Source: Hydractinia symbiolongicarpus (taxonomy: Eukaryota; Cnidaria; Hydrozoa; Anthoathecata; Hydractiniidae). Taken from it: a stretch of 64,000 nucleotides of DNA. How positions within the stretch are numbered: the stretch's first letter is position 1; each line of letters starts with the position of its first letter. Positions 26,819 to 38,978 of the stretch are shown here, piece by piece. The notes below the pieces were generated by a model, which ran no database searches, was not told where the DNA came from, and saw nothing but the letters and a program-made list of their open reading frames with translations. The stretch covers positions 11,305,501 to 11,369,500 of the forward strand of contig NC_079886.1 of assembly GCF_029227915.1 (NCBI RefSeq). The letters are read 5' to 3'. The position numbers and the translations under genes are program-made.

Positions 26819-29659
26819 ATGTCTAAGTCTAGCGCTTACTTGACTCTTCCGTCGTCATCCTCAATGAACATCTTGGGACTTCTGCTTCGCTTTCACGGAA
26901 GTGAAAAAGAAGTCCTGAAGACGAGATTGCATAGCAAATTACTTTTGAGTTCCAAGGATACTTTCCATAAGCTTAAAATACCTATCAGAGTCGTTGCCCA
27001 AAAAGTAAAGAAGTGTGCACTTTCAGTAACCAATCAAAAAGGTAAAAAAACCTGGGTGTATTTCCTGAAGTGTATTTCTTATCACTGTGGTCACTCCGTT
27101 TTGCTCCATTTAAAAATGGAATTATCATTATCTCGTTTCCTTAACTTTATCACTTTCTCGCAGGTTTGTAATATTTTAGCTATCATATAATGATAGCTAA
27201 AATACATGCCGTTTTACAGCTAGCTTATAATTAATTAAGGCCGAATTTTAACAGCATTTTTTTTAATTCAAATCTGATGCATCACATATAGTTCTCCGTC
27301 AGTTTTTGCTAATTTAGTAGAAACTTCTTTGCGAAAATTTGAGGATGAAAAGTCTGCCTCCCCCATGAACTGAAAGTAAAACAGAAAACATGGTAAGCTG
27401 CAAATCTGACATATCAATAGTTAAGTAGAAAAAGTTTAGATAAGAATATTCTCTACCCTCAAACTCCCTTTCTCTTTTTTTTTTGTCCTGTTCTAATCAA
27501 ATAACAAAGATTTATAAAATCGGCCTTAACTTTTGCTGATTGTCCTTTTCCTGTATTCATAGTGAGTTGTGCATTGGCCGCATAACGTCAACGACTTACG
27601 CCAGGTGAAACAGGGTCTAATTAATTATAAAGGAAACTAACTCTTAAAAAACATTAGCATAGCAAAACAGAGATATGAGAACATAAACATTACGCATCAA
27701 GTTATTAAAAACGAGATTGGTTTGCCTATAAAAAAAATTTCGCATTTGTTGTTGTTGTTGTTGTTGATTATTGTACATTTACGCAAGCGTGGTACTCTTT
27801 TTTAAAAACGAAATTTTCCATTAGTCGATTTTGTTTTTATTCGAATTTGACCAATTTAGTTATGTTTATTTGTCACGGATGTGGTTGATAAAAAGTTTTC
27901 TATTATTTTTATTCAGAGCAAACTAGGCTTTCCATAGCGACTTATTTATTCACAGAAAATGAATTATTGATCAATCAGAACGAGAATTCGATGTTTGAAA
28001 AATTTTCATCAAAACAATTTGTCTCCACTTGCTCTCCCGCCACGAAGAAGGAAAGCGTAAAGGTGAAAAACCGTGTCCCTTGAGATGGTTCTGAGACACT
28101 CAGATGGAATGTTACTCCAGGAATTATATGTCCTTCGCAAACAAAATACTTTGAAAAACGAACAGTTAAAAAACAGCGATTTTAATCTCCGAAGTATCAA
28201 AAGAAAAGTTGAAGTGGAGGAACTGAAACTCAAAGGTATGGACTGTGGAAGTTTTTCAGTTTATAGATTTCTCCTACTTTGCAGTGAATATATGCTTGAT
28301 ATTGTTTCTACCTTTCATAGTAAGGTACACTGTGCTTTATTCCAGACAACCAGTTCCGAGGACTTAATATTCCTTTTTTTGTCCAGATGCTTAGCATTTT
28401 AGGACATGTTTAAATTGTTCAATTTTCTATCTTCTGTTAGATCAACAAAAGTTGCACAACTCTAACTGTCTAGATGCCAACCTTGTGCCCAGGGCTTCTC
28501 ATTTTTTGCATCAAAACGGTATCTGGATTTTGGGGACATCAGAAGAACTAAAGAAGCTTTGACTACTTTTCTTAATTTACATGTTCCACACGTGTATATA
28601 ATCTAGTTACTAGTTTGGCGTTGTATTTCATCTATTTTTGTATAAGAAATACCTTGTTTCTTAGTTCACATGGCGAAATTGATTGGAGAGAATCGAAGGC
28701 AGCATTTTGAAATTTTAGAGATGAAGAGCATGCTTCAAAACAATAAACAACATTACCATTCAAGGTATAGCTACTTCTCATCAAGCTAAAAAAGAACGAT
28801 TGGGAAACCAAACCAAACTTTCATGTTTATCTTTCTTGGATGGATCGATAACTTTAGGTCACATATTTCTCCCTCTAGTTTTACATTTCCATTTAGTTAC
28901 AGCTAACATTTTGTGCACATAATTATTTTTATTTTGCTACCTTGACCGTATATTTGCAGAAAAGATAATTATGAAGCACACCTCAAAAATTAAAAAATTA
29001 AAAAAAATAAAGATTGTACTAGCTAAGCGTTGTCCTGTCCTACAGACTGATTTTAAATCTTGCCAATCTCCATAAACATGTTAGTTGAATCTCCCACGCA
29101 AGTGTTAATTCACCGCTGGCTTCGTTTCCACTTTGTAACCGTTCTAGTACATCTTTTTGTCTTTTTTTAACAAAACAATTTTGTGTTAAGCTTATTTGCT
29201 TAAAATGATTTTTTACATACTCTTCTTTTGAATTGTCAAGAAAAGAAAGTATATAATATATTTTGTGTCATTAATTTGATTTTTAATTTCATATTTAGTA
29301 ATGGCTACATTCACACGGAACCACAACCCTTTGTCAAAAGTCACGACCATCAATGCAAGAGTAACAATGCTGACGTCAGTGTTTCCACAACTAATTTAGA
29401 TAACGAGTCACCTTTCTCGATTATTACAAAAATGACTCGATCACCTATAAAATGCTCTCATGACGCAAGCACAAGCGCCCATAACATATTTTCGCTAAAT
29501 TACGCATCATATGTCCAGTTACTACACAGATTTTCTTCACGAGACGCTATCTTGGACACAAGACCGAAAAGGTTACTGTGTGAGCCACTTGCAGATGTTA
29601 CACTATCCTTATCGAAAACTATCAACAGAAAATCTGAAAATAAAGGATTTGTTACTTGA
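26819..29659 (+). CDS. unrecognised spliced gene, coiled-coil segment, apparent 1-nt frameshift
   Basis: Five exons fit by splice sites and phase: 26819-27041, 27956-28235, 28441-28518, 28665-28764, 29299-29659. All phases agree if one A is removed from the AAAAA run at 28066-28070; the model is then 346 residues. Without that change, exon 2 ends at a TGA near 28081. Exon 1 reads MSKSSAYLTLPSSSS. Exon 2 ends in a coiled-coil-like stretch (LLQELYVLRKQNTLKNEQL...KRKVEVEELKLK). Exon 4 continues it (HMAKLIGENRRQHFEILEM). Exon 5 is polar (SPIKCSHDASTSAH) and ends RKSENKGFVT. Exon 3 (78 nt, in frame if skipped) overlaps the dispersed CCCAGGGCTTCTC repeat. I recognise no family. A sequencing error or a young pseudogene would both explain the shift. 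Confidence 0.5.
27173..27203. repeat. 14-bp stem, 3-nt loop palindrome
   Basis: ATTTTAGCTATCAT, ATA, ATGATAGCTAAAAT. Lies in the first intron of the unrecognised gene. Confidence 0.8.
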
Positions 29660-30095
29660 CCAAAAACGTATTTGCTTTTCATTTGTGATCTTCAATGTCT
29701 TATTGAAAAATTCCAAAAAGTAGGCTTTTAAAGAGAGCTGTAAGCGCTGGAGTGCATAATGAAGTAATGTCATATTTTTGACCAATGATCTTATTGAATC
29801 GCTGAAATTTTTTTTATTGGTCATAATATCTCTTTATCTTCCAAACAATAATATTTTTACAAATGATATTTTTTTACTTCACATATACTCATACTACACT
29901 GTACTTATTCATAAATGTCTGCAAATAATGGCACTGTTTGTATAGCGAAAGGCCGCCGGTTTGAACAAAATAAAACTCACACAATCAACGACGACGAGAT
30001 GGATTGGATGTATTCAAAATTGATCCAAATATTTTACAGAGAAGTAACGTTCTGAAGGATTTTGGATCAATCATGTGTAGGACAATTGAAGGCAT

Positions 30096-31207
30096 TCAGA
30101 GAAGAAAGTAGTCAATTCCATATATACTACTACCATCAAGCATTATCTCGGACTCCTGAATGTTTGATAGCACAATATCACTGAGTGAGCGTTCGCTGTA
30201 TATTGTTTGAGAACCTCGTAAGCATAACAGTATAGATCTCATCAAAGAAAAAGATAATTTCTTTTTCATAAAATTTGCAGCTTGAGAAATTTTAATATTT
30301 CGTTTTTCAGCCGCCATTTCAGAAAGCGTTTGTAAAAAACGGAACCCTCACGTCCGATTCCCCGATTCGCCGAGAATACAATTGGCGTAAAGGTACCGTT
30401 TTCCACGCTCATTACACGTCCGAATTTTTAAACCATTGTATCTTTGAGCGTTTAAGTCAAAAACCCGTATATCAAAAAATGCTTGTTGACCAGGTGTCCA
30501 GAAACCAGTAGCACTGATATCAAGTCTTGCTTCCTGACTAATGTTCGCTGTGCGAAACTGCTTTTCTTCACCTACTTTTATCATTGGTAGTTCTCGCCTC
30601 ATGTCTTGCATACTTTGTAAAGAAATGTTGTGGCGATATCGCGCAGTTCGTTATGACGTAATGTAACAAATCCACATTTTTACACGAGGATGCATAGGTC
30701 AGATCGAGCTTGCTTCCATATGCACATGCGGTAGGTAGCTTGGGAAGATACGAAGTGCTCCTTGTTCAGGTCATATCCAAGATCTTTTATAAGTAGACTT
30801 GAAGATCCGACCATGGCATTGTCATCGTTCAATCGCTTCTGCTCGTCATTAATATTAGTTCTTAACAGCTTTCCCTTACAACTTTTCTTTCACTTTTCTT
30901 TCACTTTTGATCTTTTCGATCGTTTTTCCGCAGTTTTCGTTGTCTGTTTTACCAATGATACTGTTCTGAAGCTTTAACGTCAAAGACCGAGTCTTGGCGG
31001 CAATGACAGTAGAGCCCGTTCTTCATCGTTGACTTGATTGCCTGTAATTAACAGAATCAGCTGGTGTTTTACTTCTTCTTCAGTTGGACTAAGGTATATT
31101 TCCATACTGGGTATTGTTCGTATAAAGTAGGAAAATCGATGTTGGTACCCACTAACAAAACAAGAATACACAGCTTGAGGCTGTGTCATTGCAATCTTTG
31201 ATAGCAT
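30096..31207 (-). mobile_element. RLE-type non-LTR retrotransposon fragment, copy B, decayed
   Basis: Minus-strand pieces in order: TQPQAVYSCFVSG...YFIRTIPSME and ERALLSLPPRLGL (31207-30980); SSCKN and FVTLRHNELRDIATTF across frames near 30700-30620; ANISQEARLDISATGFW...AFFDIRVFDL (30611-30348); and AEKRNIKISQAANF...LLCLRGSQT (30317-30096). This matches the C-terminal half of a cnidarian RT protein: thumb, a Cys/His motif, then a PD-(D/E)XK-like endonuclease (LDI ... FFDIRV). In the Cys/His motif, CACG has become AYG and the His a Tyr. Frames change repeatedly. The restriction-like endonuclease class (R2/NeSL style) is inferred from the domain order. Confidence 0.6.
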
Positions 31208-31814
31208 GGATAGTTTTTGGCGGCGGACATGAACTATTGTTTTGCAATGTTTATCTTTGTATTCAAGGCTTCAAATAACTGCACCAAGGTGTCTTTCTCC
31301 TCTCCATGATACTTGTATATTCTTTATAGAACTGCTGTTTGACTATTAGTCAAGACTTCTTCAGGTGAGGAAAATAACCAAATAACGGACCAATGCTTGT
31401 TAACGAATCCCATCATTTTTTTAGTGATACACTTACCGCAGCAGTAATATCATCAGGAAACGCTACCATTTGATTATCGACAACATCATGTCAAGTAGTG
31501 GTGTTACACCTATCGCATATAGAGCCATACCGAGCGGATCACCTTGTGTCGTCCCTTCGTTCGATCTCAATTCCACAACTTCATCAATTTTTTATTTTTT
31601 TTCAGATGGTGAGTTATATCTCAACCCTTCAACACAACACCATCCATTTTTTCGGCTTGATACCTAGGCAACTAAACATGGACATAAAATTTAACATAAA
31701 CACGATACAATTGACGACTGTCACATGACGTTATAATACGACATAAATATCAACTAAATATAGATTTACAATTTTCTCTACTTTCTCAGCAATTTCGATT
31801 TCATTTACCCAAGA

Positions 31815-33732
31815 TGAATTGTTCTTTTCATCGATCTGCTGGAACCTCTCACGCACAACAACATTGTAAGAGAGCAAACTTTATTTTTGTTTTGGTCCAA
31901 GATGCAATCATAGACTTTGGTTGTTTTTTTCCGTCAGTAGATCTTCAAGTTTTAAATAAAATGATTTGCATTCGATCCCTATACCACCATTCACACTGCA
32001 CACCAATGGAGAGAAACTACCGTGCTACACTTGAAGGATTCGCTCATTTATAATAGCGTTTCTTCTCCATTTCGTTTTTCACTTTATCGTTTGTTGTTTG
32101 TATCGTGAAGCATTCAGATCAAATACCCTAATATCTGCAAACGTTTTTTACCCTTTCATCCAAAAACCATTCGCACTTGCATCTAATCGTGCATCGTCGT
32201 GCGTAAGAACTTCACCGGACAACGTAGTGAGCATAAGTTTAACTTCTACGTCTTTACAAACTTTATTTCGCAAATTTCGCTATGAGATCCCTCAATTCAT
32301 TGTGACGTTGACTAATGAAACCAGCTTCTTTGCTAGACATGGAATGTTGCACACCAAACAAATCGCCACAAGCGCATTGGAGAGAAGGTTCGGACCAGTT
32401 ATAGCGTAATCTGATAGCATCCAAAAATTCCAATTTGCTTAGCGTATAACCATGTTCCTACCAGCGGGATAGTCACCAACCAATACGAATATCCTGGTTT
32501 CTAAATATTGTCGTGCTGTGTCTTCTGCTCCTCATTCATCAAGTTATGGATTTCCTTTAATCTACGTCGATTAAAATTCTCTACTCACTTTCTTAATTTC
32601 TGCTTTGATGTTTTGCTTCTCTTCATTAAAATAATCAAACACAATTTTTTGATCTATCACTGACTGCATTAGTTTTTTTTGTAAACATTCTTGAGCAGTT
32701 ATTCTCCACTGTTGACCTGACACAGATATCCAATCCAAGACCCCCCAATCTTACAGGTAGTGCAAGTAAATCTCTTTCCATGTCGGCGATTTGATGTGAA
32801 CCAGACTTTCCACGCAAACCAGACTGAATATGCAGCTTGCGGTTGAATTTCTGCAATTTTTGAAAGAAGCTCAAGTTTTTTGATTCATCTCGAAACAATT
32901 TCATCGACATATTCACTTTTATATTCCTGACTGGCAATAACTGCACCTAAATGACGTTTGCCAGTTGACGGTATATTTACATTTATACCAGAAAATACAG
33001 TTTTCGCTTCTTCAACTTTTTCTTGTTTTACCACGATGTAAGATTTGGATGGCTTTGGATAATACCAATATTTCGACCCAAAATCAATCAACCTTATCCG
33101 CCAATCAATCAATCATTTTATAGAACCTACCTTCAAGAACCTACACAAGTCAAATCATGAGCAAAGGCAACAAGTTTAGTATTTCTACACCCCCAGGCTT
33201 CATCAATTACGCCATACACAATCAAGTTTGCCGTTAAGATTGTCCATGACGCGGGATATTTTTCTCTGAGTAAATCAATAGTATAATCATCATTTAAAGG
33301 GAGAACCCCAACAGCCATATTGTTTGATACTAATTTCATTACACCGTTAACATTTTCTTTTTGCATCATTTCTTTATATTTATTAGATATACTTCCAATG
33401 TCATTTTTTCTAATCGTCGACGGAAGTCTATTTTGCAGTGTTTCTGCTTCTTTCATCAAGCTCTCTATTTTCCCCTAATGCCATAGATTCATTCTTTTTT
33501 CCAAAGCTCTTGTATGGTCTTTACTCTTTAAGTTTTTTAAAGGTTTTTGTAAGAGTAATGCAGGCATTATATGTATTGCCTTGAATGCTATTTCTCTGAG
33601 TGGACTGTCTTCACACCAGGAATTCAACAGCCTGGTTTTCTCCTGAATGAAACTTTTACCAGCAGCACCAGTTGGAAGCAAAAATAAGTTTCTTCTCCAG
33701 AATACAACTTTTTCGTAACATTCCTTGACCAT
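31815..33732 (-). mobile_element. RLE-type non-LTR retrotransposon fragment, copy A, decayed
   Basis: Pieces on minus: 33732-33475 (LFLLPTGAAGKSFIQEKTRLLNSW), 33459-33133 (KEAETLQNRLPSTI...SNNMAVGVLPLND), 33112-32885 (YYPKPSKSYIVVKQEKVEEAK and GKRHLGAVIASQEY, RT palm/thumb), 32946-32635 (ERDLLALPVRLGGLGLDICV). Further on, [14 protein letters not shown] and [14 protein letters not shown] (near 32390-32270), then DDARLDASANGFW with ADIRVFDLNASRY (near 32200-32100), and a tail near 31900-31815. The Cys/His motif here is intact (CxC...H), unlike in copy B. Several stops and shifts; the YADD palm block is missing, so part of the RT was deleted. Copy B repeats its C-terminal half downstream. Confidence 0.6.
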
Positions 33733-35274
33733 AGTATATTTTCAGTTTATTGCCTTTGACATCTCTCCAATAAAACTTTCAGGAACAATGATTCTGTTTC
33801 ATCTGCCGTTACTCCTCTGGCGTTACGGTATTCGGTGGAGGCTGTCCAACTTCCTCTGTTCTTGCTATACATTGTCGTTGATGTTGTAAAGCTCCTCATG
33901 CAGTACGGAACGTTCTACTAAACTTTATGTATGGAAAATTTTCTTAGTTATTCCATCATTGTTAAGAGCCGCATGTTTGTTCACGGCATTCTCGTTTGAT
34001 TGCGTTTGTGACATGTCTTCTTCTCCTAACATCTAATCGGCATCAAGATAAAACGTATCCCCTTTGTATTCGTTCCTTTATAATAAGATGTTATTTCTAC
34101 CATTTCAATTCAATCTCGCTTAATAGGAACTAGAAACACGCCCGCAATCTTTTTAACCGTCAGTCAAAACAAAGTGCCATTTTGAGCTTGTTTCCAGGGA
34201 CAGCCGTTGTGTTTTGCGATCGCTAATGGACTTTTGCCTTTATCCAACGTTGCTAAACGGTTTGCAAACCCAAACCTCTGCCACAGTGCTACGTTTTGTA
34301 TCAAAAGATAGCGTTTCAAAATTTGTAAATAAGCTTCTTATGTTCATAGAAAAATGTTAAAAATTGCTGTATCTTCGCAACAAAGACGAAAATATCAATA
34401 CATCGTAAAAAAGCAACCCTTCGACCCCAGGCGTGTGTCCGCGGTTTTCCCGGGTTAAAACTATCTCTATTATAAGTTTTATCTCCATCATAAAACGACC
34501 CATTGCTCACTTGCTGTGGGAAGGACCCCACTTGGATAAACAAGAGAGGAGTAAGCTGAGCTTAGTACTTGCAGTATTTCTTCGTGAAGATTTGATGTTT
34601 TGTCAATGCCAATCTGTATGCAAAAGTTAACTTAATTTATTATTTAAATTTAATTCTCTAATTTTCTGATTTTTTTTAATTATTTACAAGTTCTTGTCTT
34701 CATTCTCAACGTGATTTCTTTCATCTTTTATTGAACCTATAGATGACTTGCTATCTTAATAAATTTTTTGTTTTTATTTTTTTGGCAGGCAAAATAAAGC
34801 AATTTAATTGGCTAATACTTCTTTTTAGAAGATCTGATTAGTTAAAAAACTCTTTGCCTGTGGAAAAAATGTAAACAAAGTCATCTATAACACCCCCTTT
34901 ACTGTAGCTGTCACGTTCTCACAGCCAGACCAGAGTAGAGTCTTTATGTTCAATTTGTTTTTTTATTTCCTACACATCACTGTGTTTTGGCCATTAAATA
35001 TCAGGGTTCGCAAAATTTAGTTTGTTTTTTCTCTGTGACTGTACAACCATTTTATTTCAATCATTTATTTAAGGATTTCAGGGTCATCAAAATATATATC
35101 CAAAGTCTTTATTATAAAAACTAAGAAAAAATTGACACTGTTGTTTTAGCTCAGCAAGAGTTTTCTTGGTTACTACTGTTAGTTTCCCTGACTTCTCTGT
35201 CTATATTATCTGCATCAATTTGGTAAGGTTTTTGATTTTATTATGTCCATATAAAAAATAGTTGTTGAAACCTC

Positions 35275-35277
<3 letters not shown>
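33733..35277. other. intergenic, no firm gene
   Basis: AT-rich. 33740-34060 may hold further scraps of the retrotransposon. 34410-34460 has a CGACCCCAGG half-hairpin repeat. Short ORFs (34316-34543, 34433-34630) are unsupported. Confidence 0.35.
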
Positions 35278-35306
<29 letters not shown>

Positions 35307-35866
35307 TATTTAAAGTGGCTAGCCCAGAAAATCACAAAAACCTATAGTTAGTGGATTGTTTCCACTGGGGGCCACTAGAACAAAAAAGAAACAAAAAATG
35401 ATAAACCTTAGACTGCCTCAGCTCAATCAAACATAGTAACATTTATAATCTGTGAAAATTGAAAAGAAAAAGAATAAAAAACAAAAATTAAAAAATTAAA
35501 AAGTGATCTCCATTAGAATTTGCCAAATACATTAGAGATGGAAGTCTTAAACGAAAGCAGACTTCCATCACAGGTCACTTGGTCTGGAAGATTATTCCAC
35601 ACTTTTGCAGCTCTAAATGGGAAGGCTTTTTTGCCAAATTCCGTGTTGACCAAGGGAAGTGTGAACCTGTTTTTTGGAGCTCCTCTTGTTTGATGATTAT
35701 GACAGTTTTTTGTCAAAAGGAATTTTGAGAGCATGTAATCAGGAGCAATGTGATTCATGGCTTTGAAAACTAATATGGCATCGTTTTTGATGAGTAAATT
35801 ATTCATTGAATATTCCCTCTCTTTCCCAAGAAAGGTACGGACACTCTTAATCAAGATTTTTATCAT
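35278..35866 (-). mobile_element. LINE 3' end with ORF2 tail and (ATT)n terminus
   Basis: Minus ORF 35866-35513 (117 codons) reads VFKAMNHIAPDYMLSKFL, then RGAPKNRFTLP, then FGKKAFPFRAAKVWNNLPDQV, then LLSFKTSISNVF. This is the conserved C-terminal end of CR1/L2-type LINE polymerases. A ~200-bp 3' UTR follows, ending in (AAT)n on the plus strand at 35277-35307. The upstream part is missing, as in 5'-truncated insertions. A second copy of the same UTR is at 60504-60640. Confidence 0.75.
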
Positions 35867-36332
35867 GCTAAATTAGCAAAGTTCGTTTTGCAGAACAAAA
35901 GTTTTTGTTATCGGTCCCTTATGTCAACAGAAAGTCACATAATTGAACTGTCACTTTTTTCGCATTGGCAAACTTCTATTGTATGCTACCACGCACATAT
36001 ATACCAATTAAATTTAGCCTGAAAACAAGGTAAAAACTTTTTATGTTTAATTTACATCTAAAATAAAAAAAACACCTCTGCTATAATTTGCCGACATTTG
36101 CCGACAATAAAGATTTTAGGCTTACATGTAGGCATTAACATGAGCAATTGCTAAATGCCAACATGAAGCCTTTCGCCAAACAAAGCTAGCTATATAACTA
36201 GCTATAGCTACAAGTTGTTGTTCTATAAGTCACAATAAAAACTTAAAAATATTTAAGATAAAAAATATTTTATATAAAAACTTAAAAATATTTTGGTATG
36301 TGACCACTCATTCTAGGTAAAGAAGCAGAACC

Positions 36333-36375
36333 ATTGTGGGTATAATGGCTCATGCAGAGCCATTATACCCACAAT
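36333..36375. repeat. 19-bp perfect stem, 5-nt loop hairpin
   Basis: ATTGTGGGTATAATGGCTC (36333-36351), loop ATGCA, then the exact complement (36357-36375). It stands alone in an intergenic region with no transposon around it that I recognise. Confidence 0.9.
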
Positions 36376-38903
36376 TTATGAAGTACAAGACACAAAGGCA
36401 CTGAACTTAATCTCTTTTTTATTTTAATTTTTTTAATTTTAAGTCTTTTAATAAATGAATTTATTCGACTTCTGTGGTCTGTTTTTCAACTTGCAGGAAA
36501 GTGTTCCTAATGCAAAATCAAACATGACACATGTCTATACTGTGTGTTCCTCTTATTAAGGTTCACCAATAGAGGTGTAGTCTGGATTGAGCGATTCTTA
36601 CTTGATTGGAAAAAAAAAATAACTCATGGAGTGATTTCGCAGTGCAGTGTGTATACAAATCAATTTTTTCACCAGTAGCAGTAAGTAACAAAACTAAGAT
36701 AAAGTGAGAATGCTCATTATGCACTAATATTCAATTTCCCATTTGAGTCAGCACTTGAATTTCTGTGCCTTTTTACGTGCTATTGTGGCCATTGAGCGAA
36801 CATAAAGCACTTTGCGCCAGCTGCTTTCCATTTAAAAAAATTTAAAACAAGAAACCCAATTCAGGTAGGTCTTGCCTGATGGAGGAGGTTGCTAGCTCAC
36901 TCATTACTTTAGCCTAAACACCTAGTTAGGTCAGTAGCCTTAATTCACTTTAGTTTATAGGTGAACAAAATTTAAGACACATGATAGGATGGTTGGTCAG
37001 TACATTTTTTTATTCCCAAATTAGTGTTAGAATGACATCGGTAGGTCACTACTTACTTTATGTTACTTATGTTAACTTTTGAAGTTGTAGCTTCACCCCT
37101 GTCATGGACGACCGATGTCAGTCACTTCTTCCTCTTCTTCTACTCCATCTCTAAAGAGAGGAAGATGAGGGTTAGATCGAACTACAGTGACTATACTGTT
37201 TTCTTAGGTGGTTCATCTGGGAGAGTTTTGAGAAACTTGTCGAGGGCTGTTTTAAACTTTAAAACTGGACATGAAGTGATGCTTCTTAGAGACTTCAATG
37301 CTTATTTTTCTATCAACTTCTTTTTCAAACATAAACTGGGTACACAGAGGAAAAGAAAAAATGTAGTCCTAACATTGGCAATACTCTTTCAAGATGTTTT
37401 GAACGTGCAGTGCAAACTGATGTTTCGCAGTGTGTACTCTAAGATCATAGGTTGAAGGTCTGGGATAATGATAAACACTAAAAATGTGTGAATATATGTG
37501 CAATAAATGTACCCTTAGGTCCCAAAGATCTAAGTTTTTTTACACTGAACCAACTGCATGCTATGGCATGGCAAAAATAGTTGATGCCAAGTAAGCATAT
37601 TTTGGCAGGCATTTTAAGAGAAATATAGGTTTATTAATATATAAGAGAAGTTTTTTAAGTTTCTGTAACGCTGTTATGGGTTTCATATGGGTTCGGCTTT
37701 CTGAAATTCTCAGTAAAAAAGGGTGGAGTTGAGCAAAACAGTGGGGTTGTTGTAAAAATGGTGGGGTTGCTCTATATTCAAGAGTATATTATAGCTTCTT
37801 AAATTACCTAAGACAGATTATTTAATTTAGCCCCGAAACAGCAATTGCTCATTTTTTGTATTGTTTTAGTTTGCAGCCAGTTTCTACATTTCTTTCTTTT
37901 AAAAGTTACATCCTGTTTATTCATTAATATATCTAAATTCATGTTTCCGTCTGTGTGAAAAGATTTGATAAACTCAGCAAACTAAACTTGTTGCAATGTT
38001 GCAAAAGTTAGGAATTAGGGAGAATTATCATAATGCATTAGAGATCTTGGTAAAAGTTCTAAAAATACCAGGTATTTTTAGTCACATTTAGTGGCTATGG
38101 AAGGCAGACAAAGTACCATAACACGATTGAAAAGTTGGCCATTAATAAAATCTGTCCATCCCCTGCTTGTATTAGAAAAAGAATTAACAACCAATTGGAA
38201 GGCATTGATGTAGCCACCTATGTAAGACAAATAAATGCCCTACCTGTTTTCTATAGGCACATCAGTAATTTTTGGCACAGTCTTTTTCAACAAATATTAC
38301 CCCTTATGTGGGTAAAAAATAGGGGATCTTGAAAAGTTTAAGATGTCAATTCGCCTAAATATTTAAAAAACCTGTAACCAAATCAGAAACTTAAAAATAA
38401 AGTTTTATTTTCTTGAACACTCAACCATAATGTTTTTAAAAAACGTTAAATATTTTTTTAAGTAATAAAATTTTTTAAGTAATAAAATAAGTTTTTTATT
38501 AGAAAATTATTGTGTTGAAAGGAAGCACTTAAAACATTCCCTTTTGTTCTTCAAAAAGTATTAACCATACTTAATTATTTGTAATCTGTATAAACTGACA
38601 AGTTGCTTTGAAAATATAAATTAAAAGCTGGTTGCTGTATAAGTATTAGTCTAAGCTAAATGTTATTGTTAGCATGTCTGAAAGAATGATTTATTAAAAG
38701 AGTTCTATTAAAATTTTTTATCCTAAAAAAACTCATGTACAAAATGACATAGCCTGAATCCCTGTTCCACACATGTTTTGTCAATTATATTTTCTTTTTT
38801 TTATTATCTTCTAGATAACTTCACACTGTATTTTACACACTGATTACAGAGAACCGTTTTTTTCTCGAAGTGCATTGTTTGTGTGGTAATCAATAAAGAG
38901 TCC
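36376..38903. other. intergenic region upstream of the kinase gene
   Basis: A minus-strand reading inside 37040-37455 (FKTALDKFLKTLPDEPP) resembles the last residues of LINE polymerases and is probably a scrap. ORF 38135-38332 (plus) is unrecognised. TTATCTTCTAG at about 38804-38814 looks like a 3' splice site before the kinase 5' UTR. Confidence 0.35.
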
Positions 38904-38978
38904 ATGTTTGACGATCAACAAATCGATACAAAAAATGCAGCACATAGAGGATTTGGTCAACAAAACCGAATCTTATGA
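38904..38978 (+). promoter_or_regulatory. upstream ORF overlapping the kinase start codon
   Basis: An ATG at 38904 opens a 24-codon reading in another frame (MFDDQQIDTK...) ending at TGA 38976-38978, past the kinase ATG at 38935. If both lie in the mature 5' leader, the uORF would lower translation of the kinase. Confidence 0.45.

Noticed and set aside
31470-32409. Plus-strand ORFs across copy A of the retrotransposon
   Set aside because: Antisense shadows; the minus strand carries recognisable retrotransposon motifs.
37060-37455. 131-codon plus ORF
   Set aside because: The opposite strand has a LINE-tail-like reading (FKTALDKFLKTLPDEPP), so the plus ORF is probably antisense to a scrap; too weak for a feature.
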